This document shows, piece after piece, positions 24,149 to 31,990 of a stretch of 43,273 bases of DNA. The stretch's first letter is position 1; each line of letters starts with the position of its first letter. The stretch spans positions 1-43,273 of the forward strand of contig JALGVA010000025.1 in assembly GCA_029820295.1 (NCBI GenBank), in the 5' to 3' direction. The translations under genes were made by a program, and so were the position numbers. The notes below the pieces were generated by a model. The model made no database searches. It was not told the origin of the DNA and was given only the letters and a program-made list of their open reading frames with translations. Origin of the DNA: Candidatus Zipacnadia bacterium (GTDB lineage Bacteria; Armatimonadota; Zipacnadia; Zipacnadales; UBA5352).

Positions 24149-27100
24149 GTGCGCCTGATCATCATCGCCGTTCCCACGCCGGCGAGGGCCGCCGCGCTGC
24201 TCCTCGCGACCGTGCTCGTGATCGGGGTCTGCGGCGCGCAGACCACCGGCTACGGGCCCGTGCGCGCCGAGCTGGAGGGCGCCACCACCGTCTACACCGT
24301 CACCACGCCGGTCTTCGAGACCACGCAGGACACGGTCTACCAGACCGAGCGCTTCGGCGCCGACTTCACCTACATCTTCCACGGCCTGCCACCCGGTCCG
24401 GCGCGGCTCAAGCTGGGCTTCTGCGAGAACCGCTATGCCCGGCGCGGGGAGCGCGTCTTCGACGTGTCGGTCAACGGCGCCGTGGTGCTCGATGACTTCG
24501 ACATCCTCGCCTGGGGCGATCCCAACGAAGCGGTTGTGCGCACCGTGGACATCGACATCCCGCGCGATGAACCGCTGCGCATTCGCTTCGAGGCCGAGAC
24601 CGACAACGCCAAGGTCAACCTGATACGTATCTACACCGGCGAGTGGGTGGTTGAGACGAGCCCGCAGGGCGAGAAGCCCAGCTCGCTCACCCCCGCCCGG
24701 CGCGACCTGCCCGCCTCCGAGGATGTCTGGGAGACCCAGCTCGGGCGGCTGGGCAGCCGCGTGGCCATCAACCCGCGCCCCCAGCAGGGCGTGTGGTGGC
24801 AGAGTCCGCTCGGCCACGCCGAGTACCGCACCGCCTACTTCGACCCGGGCACCGTGGACTTCAGGCAGCCGCCCGCGCGCTACCTGTTCGGCGTCAAGGT
24901 CGGCGACGTCGCCATCTCCATGCCCTTTGACGACCGGCTCAAACACTTCTCGGCCATCCGCCAGAGCGAGACCATGACCGCACTCTCGTATGAGTGCAGC
25001 TCGCCGGAGCTGCCGGTGAACGTGCGCTTCACCTGGCGCGCTCCGTTCTACCCGCAGGACGTGAAGCTTAGCGTCGCGCCCTATCTGACGCTGCAGGTTG
25101 ACGTCACGGGTAACGATCCGGCCCCGCAGAGCGGGCAGGTGCTGATCGGGCGCTCGCTGCCGGTGGGCGAGCCCATGCAGGCGTTCTCACACGAGGGCAT
25201 CATGGGCCTGCGGCGCACGCCCGAGGTATTCGAGATCCCCACCGAGGAGCGCTGGGTGGTGGATGACCCGCAGGCCTTCAGGTACTACACCACCGGCATG
25301 CCCGTGGGCGAGGCGCCGACCGAGCCCACCAGCGCCCTTGCCCGTGACGCCGACGACCGCGTGATCCTGCCGGTGATCTGGGACCAGCCCTACGGCGGCC
25401 TGACCTGGGACTTCACAGTGGCGGCGGGGGAGACGAAGTCGTGTCGGATCGTCTACGTCGGCTGGGTCGATGACCCCGTGCAATCGGTGCGCGGAGCCGG
25501 CCAGCGCTTCAAGTACCACGAGTTCTTCGCCGATCCCCACGAAGTCGCCCGCTACGCCTTCGATGAGTGGGACGCGATTGAGGCCCGCTGCCGGGACTTC
25601 GAGCGCATGATCGCCGCGATGACCGTGCCCGAGGCGCTCAAGCAGTTCCTGGCCTTCGCCACCCACAGCTACCTGGTCAACACCTGGTGGACGACCACGC
25701 CCGCCGGCGGTGACTGGTTCACGGTATGGGAGGGCTGCTGCCAGCTCCAGTCCACGGTGGACGTGGAGTACAACGTCGCGCCCATCTACTTCTTCCTGTG
25801 GCCGGACCTGCTGCGCATGCAGCTCGACGAGTGGGTGGGCCACATCGAGGACGGGGTGCTCAGCCACGACATGGGCGTGGGGCTGGAGGTCGATGGCATG
25901 GCCTACTGGCACCCCATGGAGATCGAGGAGAACACCAACTTCGTGCTGCTGCTGGACGCCTACTGGCGGCACACGGGCGATGAGGCGACGGTGCGCCGGC
26001 ACTACCGGTCGGTGCGCGAGCTGCTGGCGTGGATCACCGACGCGGACACCGACAACGATGGCTTCCCCGAGGAGGGCCTGTACAACACCATCGATCAGGG
26101 CTCGCCGGCGATCCAGTACGCGCCCGACCAGGTCTACCTGGCGGTGCGTTCCATCGCGGCGTACACGGCGGGGGCGCGCATGGCCGGGCTGGTCGAAGAA
26201 CCCGAGGACGCCGCGCGATGGACCGCCCGGGCGGCGCTGACGGCCGAGACGCTGGCGGATGAGGGCTGGCTCGAGGACCACTACGTCGTGGCGCTGAACC
26301 AGGTGCGGCAGGCCGCGCCGGCGGAGCCGGTGGGCGGTCCGGCCGACTACGCACCGATGGAGGACATGGGCGGGGGGATGGCGGTCGGCGACGAGGGTGG
26401 CATGGGCTGGGAGCCAGGTGCCGGCGGGACCTACTCCGGCGGCTACACCACGCCCGCCCAGCCGCTGACCGGCTGGGACAGCTACTCGATCTACACGACC
26501 AACGGCCTGGTCTACCCGATGCGCTCGGGCCTGGCGGTGGATGGTCTGGACCTTGGTCTGCTGCGGCGCGACCTGCGCGTGGCGTCGGGCGAGACCATGC
26601 AGGAGTATGGCTCGCCGCACACCAGCCACGAGAGCAACATGTGGGTGTCGCAGAACATCTGGCGCGACATCGCCGCGGCCTACCTGGGCATCGACTACAT
26701 CGACAATATCGACCGTTACTGGGACCTGGAGCGCTACATCAACACCGCCAAGTTCGGCGCCTTCACCGACGTCTACGTCTACAGCCGCGACTCGACGTCG
26801 CTGGACTACTATCCGCGCGGCGTGGCGGCCTACGGGCTCATCAGTGCGCTCGCGGGGCTGCAGTACGACGCAGTGGCGGGCACGGTGTCGCTGACGCCGC
26901 TGCGCACGCCGCTGCGCCTGCCGCTGACCATGTTCGCCGACTGGCGCGCGGGTACCGTCCCGTGGCTGGTGATCGAGGGCGATCCGACGGCGCCGACGGT
27001 GCGGGTCGAAGGGACCATCCCGGACGGCATCGAGTTCCGCCTGCGCCCACGCGGCGAGCCGTTCGCGGCGGGCGAAGTCATCCAGGTGGCGGGCGGGTAG
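24149..27100 (+). CDS. Secreted GH52-like glycoside hydrolase with N-terminal malectin-like domain
   Basis: The 983-residue protein starts at GTG 24149 with AGGAGG at 24135-24140. An N-terminal signal sequence ends near residue 31. Residues about 35-175 look like a malectin-type carbohydrate-binding domain (VYQTERFGADFTYIF, DVSVNGAVVLDDFDI). The remainder resembles GH52 beta-xylosidases of clan GH-O: NTWWTT, FTVWEG with Glu528 where GH52 has its WEG nucleophile region, SHDMGVG with Asp574, and YYPRGVAAYG near the end. A Gly/Met-rich insertion (about residues 723-776, with MEDMGGGMAVGDEGGMGWEP) interrupts the catalytic region. The likely substrate is a xylose-containing or related beta-glycoside. 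GH116 or DUF4965-type (alpha/alpha)6 proteins are the alternatives. The FAD oxidoreductase gene begins 18 bp later. Confidence 0.75.
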   Translation: MRLIIIAVPTPARAAALLLATVLVIGVCGAQTTGYGPVRAELEGATTVYTVTTPVFETTQDTVYQTERFGADFTYIFHGLPPGPARLKLGFCENRYARRGERVFDVSVNGAVVLDDFDILAWGDPNEAVVRTVDIDIPRDEPLRIRFEAETDNAKVNLIRIYTGEWVVETSPQGEKPSSLTPARRDLPASEDVWETQLGRLGSRVAINPRPQQGVWWQSPLGHAEYRTAYFDPGTVDFRQPPARYLFGVKVGDVAISMPFDDRLKHFSAIRQSETMTALSYECSSPELPVNVRFTWRAPFYPQDVKLSVAPYLTLQVDVTGNDPAPQSGQVLIGRSLPVGEPMQAFSHEGIMGLRRTPEVFEIPTEERWVVDDPQAFRYYTTGMPVGEAPTEPTSALARDADDRVILPVIWDQPYGGLTWDFTVAAGETKSCRIVYVGWVDDPVQSVRGAGQRFKYHEFFADPHEVARYAFDEWDAIEARCRDFERMIAAMTVPEALKQFLAFATHSYLVNTWWTTTPAGGDWFTVWEGCCQLQSTVDVEYNVAPIYFFLWPDLLRMQLDEWVGHIEDGVLSHDMGVGLEVDGMAYWHPMEIEENTNFVLLLDAYWRHTGDEATVRRHYRSVRELLAWITDADTDNDGFPEEGLYNTIDQGSPAIQYAPDQVYLAVRSIAAYTAGARMAGLVEEPEDAARWTARAALTAETLADEGWLEDHYVVALNQVRQAAPAEPVGGPADYAPMEDMGGGMAVGDEGGMGWEPGAGGTYSGGYTTPAQPLTGWDSYSIYTTNGLVYPMRSGLAVDGLDLGLLRRDLRVASGETMQEYGSPHTSHESNMWVSQNIWRDIAAAYLGIDYIDNIDRYWDLERYINTAKFGAFTDVYVYSRDSTSLDYYPRGVAAYGLISALAGLQYDAVAGTVSLTPLRTPLRLPLTMFADWRAGTVPWLVIEGDPTAPTVRVEGTIPDGIEFRLRPRGEPFAAGEVIQVAGG

Positions 27101-27118
27101 CGAGCAGGAGGCGGGGAG

Positions 27119-29350
27119 ATGCCTGAGTGCACGCGCGATGTGACCACCGGGGAGTACGAGGTGTGCGTGGTCGGGGCCGGGCTGGCGGGAATCTGCGCGG
27201 CGCTGGCGGCGGCGCGCCACGGCGCCCGCACCGCGCTCGTCGATGACCGGCCGGTGCTCGGCGGCTGCTCAAGCAGCGAACTGCGCATCCCCCCGTGCGG
27301 CGCGGGTTACTTCAACCCGTGGGCGACCGAGACCGGCATCATCCACGAGCTGATCGTCGAGGACCGCGCGCGTAACCACGCTCCGGTCGGTTACGGCCAG
27401 GCCAACGCCATCTGGGACCTGGTCCTCTACGACGCCTGCCGCCGCGAGCCGCGCCTCGACCTGCACCTGAACACCTGCATCGACCGCGTTGAGACGGCCG
27501 ATGAGCGCACCGTCGCGGCGGTCTCGGGCACGCAGTCGCACAGCGGCATTCGGCTGCACATCCCCGCACGCCTGTTCATCGACTGCTCGGGCGATGGCTG
27601 CGTGGGTGTCGGCGCGGGCGTGCCCTTTCGCATCGGCGGCGAGGCGCGGGTCGAGTACGGCGAGTCACTCGCGCCGGAGGAGCCCGACGACTTCGTGATG
27701 GGCTCGAGCCTGCTCTTCCGCGCCATCGACGTCGGCCACGATGTGCCCTTCGAGCCGCCCGAGTGGGCCGAGGTCTACGACTACCCCGAGGGCATCCCGC
27801 ACCGCGCGACGCGCGACCTGCGCGGCGGCTACTGGTGGATCGAGATCGGCTGGCCGCTGGACACGCTGCACGATGACCCGGCGATCCGCGACGAGCTGCT
27901 GCGCCACGTCTTCGGCGTCTGGGATCACATCAAGAACCGGGGCCGGGAGCGCGAGCAGGCGCGCACCTGGGCGCTCGACTGGGTGGGCTTCGTGCCCGCG
28001 AAGCGCGAGAGTCGGCGCTTCGTGGGGGCGCACGTGCTCACTCAGCAGGAGCTGCAGGGCGAGCCGGAGTTCGCCGACACGGTCGCGTACGGCGGCTGGT
28101 CGATCGACGATCACACCCGCGGCGGGATCACCGCCATCGACCGGGCGCCCTCATTCGATCGCCAGCGGCTGGCGGACTACTTCGTGACGCCCTACCCGGT
28201 GCCGCTGCGCAGCCTCTACGCGCGCGAGATCGGCAACCTGCTCCTCGCCGGGCGCTGCCTGAGCGCCGGCCGCATCGCCTTCAGCTCCCTGCGTGTGCAG
28301 CAGTCGCTGGCGACCACCGGGCACGCCGCGGGCGTCACCGCCGCATGGTGCGTCGAGCACGACTGCCGCCCGCACGACATCGACGACGCGCGTCCGCTGC
28401 AGCAGCGCCTGCTGCGCGATGATGCGTGGCTGCCGGGCGTGGCCGAGGACAACCTGGCCCGTGACCAACGCGGCGCGACCGCGCGGGCGTCGAGCGAGGC
28501 GCGGCTGCGGTGCGACCCGGGCGAAGGCGGGGTGTCGCTGGGCAGCCGGCCGGCGGCGCTGATGCCGATCTCGGCGGAGCGCATCGAGCGGGTCGCGCTC
28601 TTCCTGGAGAACGACGGAGCTCCGCACGAGATCTCGGTGTCGCTCTTCCGCGCGCGCCACGTCTGGGACATGAGCGCGCTCGACGGCGAGCCGTTGGCGA
28701 CCGCGTCGGCGACGGCGCCGACCGGCCACGGCTGGCTGGACATCGACCTGGACGCAGACGTGGAGCCGGGATTGTGCTGGGTGCTGGCGGAGGGCCACGG
28801 CAGCGTGCTGTGGCGCCATGCCGCCGAGGCGATGCCCGGGATGGCGGCCTGCCACTGGCGGCCGGACGGCACGCGCTGGTTCACCGGCGGGGGGTGGGAC
28901 GGCTGGGCGTCCCTGGCGGTGTGCGTGGAGCCCGAGAGCCGGCCGTTCGGCGCGGCGCAGGCGATCAACGGGCGCGCGCGGCCCGAGGCCGGCGCGAACC
29001 TGTGGGTCTCCGACGCCGAAGAGGCCCTTCCGCAGTGGTTGGAGGTGGCACTCCCCGGGTCCAGGCGCATTGACACCGCGGTGTTGATCTTCGACACGAA
29101 CCTGAGCCGCACGAACATGAGCACGCCGGGGCTGTTCCGCGCGCCCGAATGCGTGCGCGACTACACGCTCGAAGCCGAAATCGAGGGTCGGTGGCAGGAG
29201 TTGGCGGCGGTTACGGGCAACTATCATCGGCGCCGCGAGCATCGCTTCGAGGCGGTGGTCGCGACGAAGGTGCGACTGACGGTCACAGCCACGAACGGTG
29301 ACTCGTCGGCGCGGGTGTATGCCCTGCGCCTCTACGACGACGGGCACTGA
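27119..29350 (+). CDS. FAD-dependent oxidoreductase (FAD_oxidored family) with C-terminal beta domain
   Basis: The 743-residue protein begins at ATG 27119 with AGGAGG at 27106-27111. The dinucleotide-binding motif VVGAGLAGICAALAAARHG and the following acidic strand end (ALVDDR) mark an FAD Rossmann fold. VLGGCSSSELRI and the later NLLLAGRCLSAGRIAFSSLR are typical of the PF12831 family, which is abundant near glycosidases in Planctomycetota, Lentisphaerota and Armatimonadota. The last 270 residues are beta-rich and end in a discoidin-like stretch (VRLTVTATNGDSSARVYALRLYDD). No signal peptide is seen. Its substrate is unknown; oxidation of a sugar or sugar-derived acid is a guess from context. 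Confidence 0.87.
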   Translation: MPECTRDVTTGEYEVCVVGAGLAGICAALAAARHGARTALVDDRPVLGGCSSSELRIPPCGAGYFNPWATETGIIHELIVEDRARNHAPVGYGQANAIWDLVLYDACRREPRLDLHLNTCIDRVETADERTVAAVSGTQSHSGIRLHIPARLFIDCSGDGCVGVGAGVPFRIGGEARVEYGESLAPEEPDDFVMGSSLLFRAIDVGHDVPFEPPEWAEVYDYPEGIPHRATRDLRGGYWWIEIGWPLDTLHDDPAIRDELLRHVFGVWDHIKNRGREREQARTWALDWVGFVPAKRESRRFVGAHVLTQQELQGEPEFADTVAYGGWSIDDHTRGGITAIDRAPSFDRQRLADYFVTPYPVPLRSLYAREIGNLLLAGRCLSAGRIAFSSLRVQQSLATTGHAAGVTAAWCVEHDCRPHDIDDARPLQQRLLRDDAWLPGVAEDNLARDQRGATARASSEARLRCDPGEGGVSLGSRPAALMPISAERIERVALFLENDGAPHEISVSLFRARHVWDMSALDGEPLATASATAPTGHGWLDIDLDADVEPGLCWVLAEGHGSVLWRHAAEAMPGMAACHWRPDGTRWFTGGGWDGWASLAVCVEPESRPFGAAQAINGRARPEAGANLWVSDAEEALPQWLEVALPGSRRIDTAVLIFDTNLSRTNMSTPGLFRAPECVRDYTLEAEIEGRWQELAAVTGNYHRRREHRFEAVVATKVRLTVTATNGDSSARVYALRLYDDGH

Positions 29351-29368
29351 TGCCGGGAGGGTTCTCTG

Positions 29369-30766
29369 ATGGCGCCGGAACTGCGGGCAGGAGTCGCGAA
29401 GGTGGACATCACGCCGCCGCTGGGCCTGACCATGGCCGGCTACGGGGGGCGCAGCAAGGTCAGTGATGGGATCGAGGATCCGCTGTACGCCTACGCGGTC
29501 GCGCTGGAGCAGGGCGCCGAGGCGTGCGCGATCGTGGTCGGCGACCTCATCGGCATCCCCGGCCCGCTGGCGGGAGTGGTGCGCGAGCATGCTCAGGAGC
29601 TGTGCGGGCTGCCCGCCGAGCGCGTCATGGCCTGCGCCACGCACACCCACTGGGGCCCGGCTCTGCGCAAGTCCGGCTACCTGCCCCCGCACCTGCAGGA
29701 CGGGGTTTCTGAGGAGTACGCGCTTACCTGCGTGCGCCAGATGGCGGGCGCGGTGGCCGAGGCCTGGCGCACGCGCGAGCCGGCGGTCGCGCTCGCCGGG
29801 ACCGGCGACGCCGACCTGGCGAGCTTCAACCGTCGCCCGGTGACGGTCGAGGGGCAGGTCGCCATGAACCTGGCGCTGCCGCTCGAGGAGGCGCTGGTGG
29901 CGTCGCAGGTCGGCCACGACCTGTCGCTGACCTGGCAGAAGGGCGGCGCGCCGGGCGAGCGCCTCAGCCCGCCGCAGGAGGGCGTGCGGGGCCTGCGCGT
30001 GGGGCCGGTGAACTCGCAGGTGCCGGTGCTCAAGCTGGTGCGCCCGGACGGCTCGCCCATCGCGGCGGTTCTGTCCTTCGGCTGCCACCCGGTCTGCGGC
30101 GGCGACCCGGACACCACCTTCTACCGCTACTCGGCCGACTATCCGGCGTACGCGCGGCGGGTGCTCGAGCTGACGCTGGGCTGCCCGGCGGTCTTCCTGC
30201 TGGGCGCCGCGGGCGACCAGGTGCCGCTGCGCCGCCGGGGGGATTCACGCAGGCGGGTGGGGCACTCGGTGGGCGCGGAGGCGCTGCGCGTGTGGGAGCT
30301 GATCGAGGGCGACGGCATCGGCCCGCTGCGCGTCTCCAGCCGCATGGCGGAGCTGCCGCTGCGCGACCTGCCTACGCCCGAGGAGGCGCGCGAGGCATTG
30401 CAGGCCACAGGCGATCCGGATGGTCCCGGCGGCGTGCGCGCGCGCCACGAGCTGTCGCTGGCCGAGATGTACGACGGCATGACCGACTGCCCGATCGAGG
30501 TGTGGTCGATGGCGTTGGGCGAGCAGTGGGGGCTGGTCGGGCTGCCGGGCGAGGTGCTGTGCGAGTTCGAGCTGCGCACCCGCCAGCAGTCGCCCTTCGC
30601 CAACACCGCGCTGATCGAGCTGTCCCTGGCGACGCTGGACTACCTGCCCACGGACGCGGCGATCGACGAGGGCGGCTACGAGCCGGGGTGGTCGCCCTTC
30701 GGCAAGGGCACCGAGGCCGCGGCGGTGGAGGCGGCGGTGGCGGCACTGCACGACGTGGCGGGATAG
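29369..30766 (+). CDS. Neutral/alkaline ceramidase N-terminal-like protein
   Basis: This 465-residue protein starts at ATG 29369 with GGGAGG upstream. It opens with RAGVAKVDITPPLGLTMAGYGGR, the usual beginning of bacterial proteins annotated as neutral/alkaline non-lysosomal ceramidase N-terminal domain. The zinc-site motif ATHTHWGP and the later FGCHPVCGGD and YSADYPAYARRVLE support a metal-dependent amidohydrolase-like fold. It lacks a signal peptide and the C-terminal domain of true ceramidases, so ceramide hydrolysis is unlikely. Such short versions are often found beside glycan-degradation genes and may cleave an N-acyl or other bond of a carbohydrate. It follows the FAD oxidoreductase by 18 bp. 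Confidence 0.85.
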   Translation: MAPELRAGVAKVDITPPLGLTMAGYGGRSKVSDGIEDPLYAYAVALEQGAEACAIVVGDLIGIPGPLAGVVREHAQELCGLPAERVMACATHTHWGPALRKSGYLPPHLQDGVSEEYALTCVRQMAGAVAEAWRTREPAVALAGTGDADLASFNRRPVTVEGQVAMNLALPLEEALVASQVGHDLSLTWQKGGAPGERLSPPQEGVRGLRVGPVNSQVPVLKLVRPDGSPIAAVLSFGCHPVCGGDPDTTFYRYSADYPAYARRVLELTLGCPAVFLLGAAGDQVPLRRRGDSRRRVGHSVGAEALRVWELIEGDGIGPLRVSSRMAELPLRDLPTPEEAREALQATGDPDGPGGVRARHELSLAEMYDGMTDCPIEVWSMALGEQWGLVGLPGEVLCEFELRTRQQSPFANTALIELSLATLDYLPTDAAIDEGGYEPGWSPFGKGTEAAAVEAAVAALHDVAG

Positions 30767-30791
30767 CGCACCGCGAAGCGCTTGTATCACC

Positions 30792-31346
30792 ATGGCTGAG
30801 AGCAAGGACATCCGTGGACCGTCAATGGAGTGTGTGTCGCGGCTCGCGTGCGCGCAGGACCTGCCGGTGCTCGCGGTCTTCGAGCGCGAGCTGGCGCGGC
30901 TGTCCTTCCCGGAGGACCCGATCCTCGACCTCGACTACCACGCGGACAAGCTGCGCAAGGCGCTCAAGCGCGAGCCTGAGGGCATGATTGTGCAGACCGT
31001 GGCCTCGGAGGATGCGCCCGCGGGCGACGAGATCGCGGCGTGGTTGTGGCTGAGCACGAAGCGCACGCTGGCGACCTCCGAGCCCTACGGCGTGCTGCGC
31101 AGCCTCTACGTGCGGCGGCCCTACCGGCGCCACGGGCTGGCGCTGAGCCTGGCGGAGTACGCCCTGCGCTACTTCGCGCGCGCGGGCGTGAAGAAGGTCA
31201 TGGCCAAGGTGCATGCGGGGAACGCGCCGGCGCTGCAGGTGCTACGGCGCGCGGGCTTTCGGCCGCTGCACACCACGCTCGAGTATCGTCTGCAGCCCGG
31301 CGCCCCCTACTTCTTCGACGCCGACGAGGACCTCGACCAGGAGTAG
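30792..31346 (+). CDS. GNAT-family N-acetyltransferase
   Basis: The 184-residue protein has the GNAT fold signatures: LRSLYVRRPYRRHGLALSLAEYAL is the acetyl-CoA-binding motif A (R-x-x-G/H-x-G/A pattern) and NAPALQVLRRAGF is motif B. It acetylates an amine of unknown identity; small GNAT proteins cannot be assigned a substrate from sequence. ATG 30792 is used as start, but the upstream site is weak and ATG 30825 remains possible. It lies 25 bp after the ceramidase-like gene and is probably the last gene of that unit. A 9-bp stem hairpin follows at 31373. Confidence 0.85.
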   Translation: MAESKDIRGPSMECVSRLACAQDLPVLAVFERELARLSFPEDPILDLDYHADKLRKALKREPEGMIVQTVASEDAPAGDEIAAWLWLSTKRTLATSEPYGVLRSLYVRRPYRRHGLALSLAEYALRYFARAGVKKVMAKVHAGNAPALQVLRRAGFRPLHTTLEYRLQPGAPYFFDADEDLDQE

Positions 31347-31797
31347 CCGGGCCGTCAGCCGTTGCCGTTGTGCCCCTCGCGCCCTCGCGAGGGGGTCACC
31401 CGAAGGGCGACTGTCGTTCGCCGTTGCCGTGGCGCGTGCGGGAACGGCGGGCCGGCCAGTTGCCGTGCGCCGTTTCGCACGGTCGCGATGGGCGCGCATC
31501 CCCCGTGCCACGGGCGTCCCCGCCCGTGGGCCGTTGTCATTGTCCGTCCGGGAGGACACGTTGGGGGCCCGCAGCGATCTCCCACCCGCGCCTGCCGTTG
31601 CCGTGCGCCGTCCCGGACGGTGTGAAGGGCGGGCCGGTCAGGCGACTGCGACGTCGCAGGTCGCTGCGCGACCTCGGCGACCTCGCACCACGCGCGCCGG
31701 CGCGCTCGCGGCCGCCCCCCCGTACGGCTATGCATTACCCACAAGTGCTGCAGGTGTCCGCTCAGCGTCATACCGCTCCGCGGTGTGCGGGCGACGA

Positions 31798-31902
31798 CCT
31801 CCTCCCCCGTCCCGCTCCCGCTCTTGAGCGGGATCGGGCCACCCCCTCCCTGGCGATGCGGTCCCGCCCAGGGGCGGGAGCGCGGTTGCAGGCGGGAGGG
31901 GG
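31798..31902 (-). repeat. Dispersed G-rich/C-rich intergenic repeat, full-length copy
   Basis: CCTCCTCCCCCGTCCCG (31798-31814) is the exact reverse complement of 8370-8386. It is followed by TCCCGCTC-TT-GAGCGGGA (31816-31833), CGGGCCACC (31835-31843, matching 8357-8365), a stem CCCCCTCCC (31842-31850) with GGGAGGGGG (31894-31902), and inside it TCCCGCCC-AG-GGGCGGGA (31862-31879). The hairpin order parallels the element at 18181-18243. Confidence 0.6.
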
Positions 31903-31937
31903 CTTGCGCACGGGCAATCCCGTCCCGCAGGGCGCGG

Positions 31938-31965
31938 TGAGACTGCTCGCCTGCGAGCAGTCTCA
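31938..31965 (-). terminator. 13-bp palindrome after the heparinase-like gene
   Basis: TGAGACTGCTCGC (31938-31950), loop CT, then the exact reverse complement (31953-31965). It lies 25 bases beyond the stop of the leftward heparinase-like gene, the usual place for a terminator, though no clear T-run follows on the minus strand. Confidence 0.5.
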
Positions 31966-31990
31966 GGTTCCATCCCGGCCCACCCTCGCC

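Larger units (their letters stand above)
31347..31990. other. 644-bp non-coding island between convergent genes
   Basis: No frame here has coding character. Contents in order: a perfect 9-bp hairpin CCCCTCGCG-CCCT-CGCGAGGGG (31373-31394) just after the GNAT gene; many GCCGTTGCCGT and related units on the strand opposite to the AACGGC tracts elsewhere (31358-31610); a GC-rich middle stretch (31620-31790) with short GTCGCAG-like inverted words; a copy of the dispersed hairpin repeat (31798-31902); and a 13-bp palindrome (31938-31965) just beyond the heparinase stop. I see no tRNA, insertion sequence or integrase remnant. Confidence 0.65.

Noticed and set aside
29369-30766. True ceramidase
   Set aside because: Only the N-terminal-type domain is present, with no signal peptide or C-terminal domain, so sphingolipid hydrolysis is not supported.
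31347-31990. Insertion sequence or phage remnant
   Set aside because: No transposase or integrase fragment, no target duplication and no terminal inverted repeats of IS length were found.
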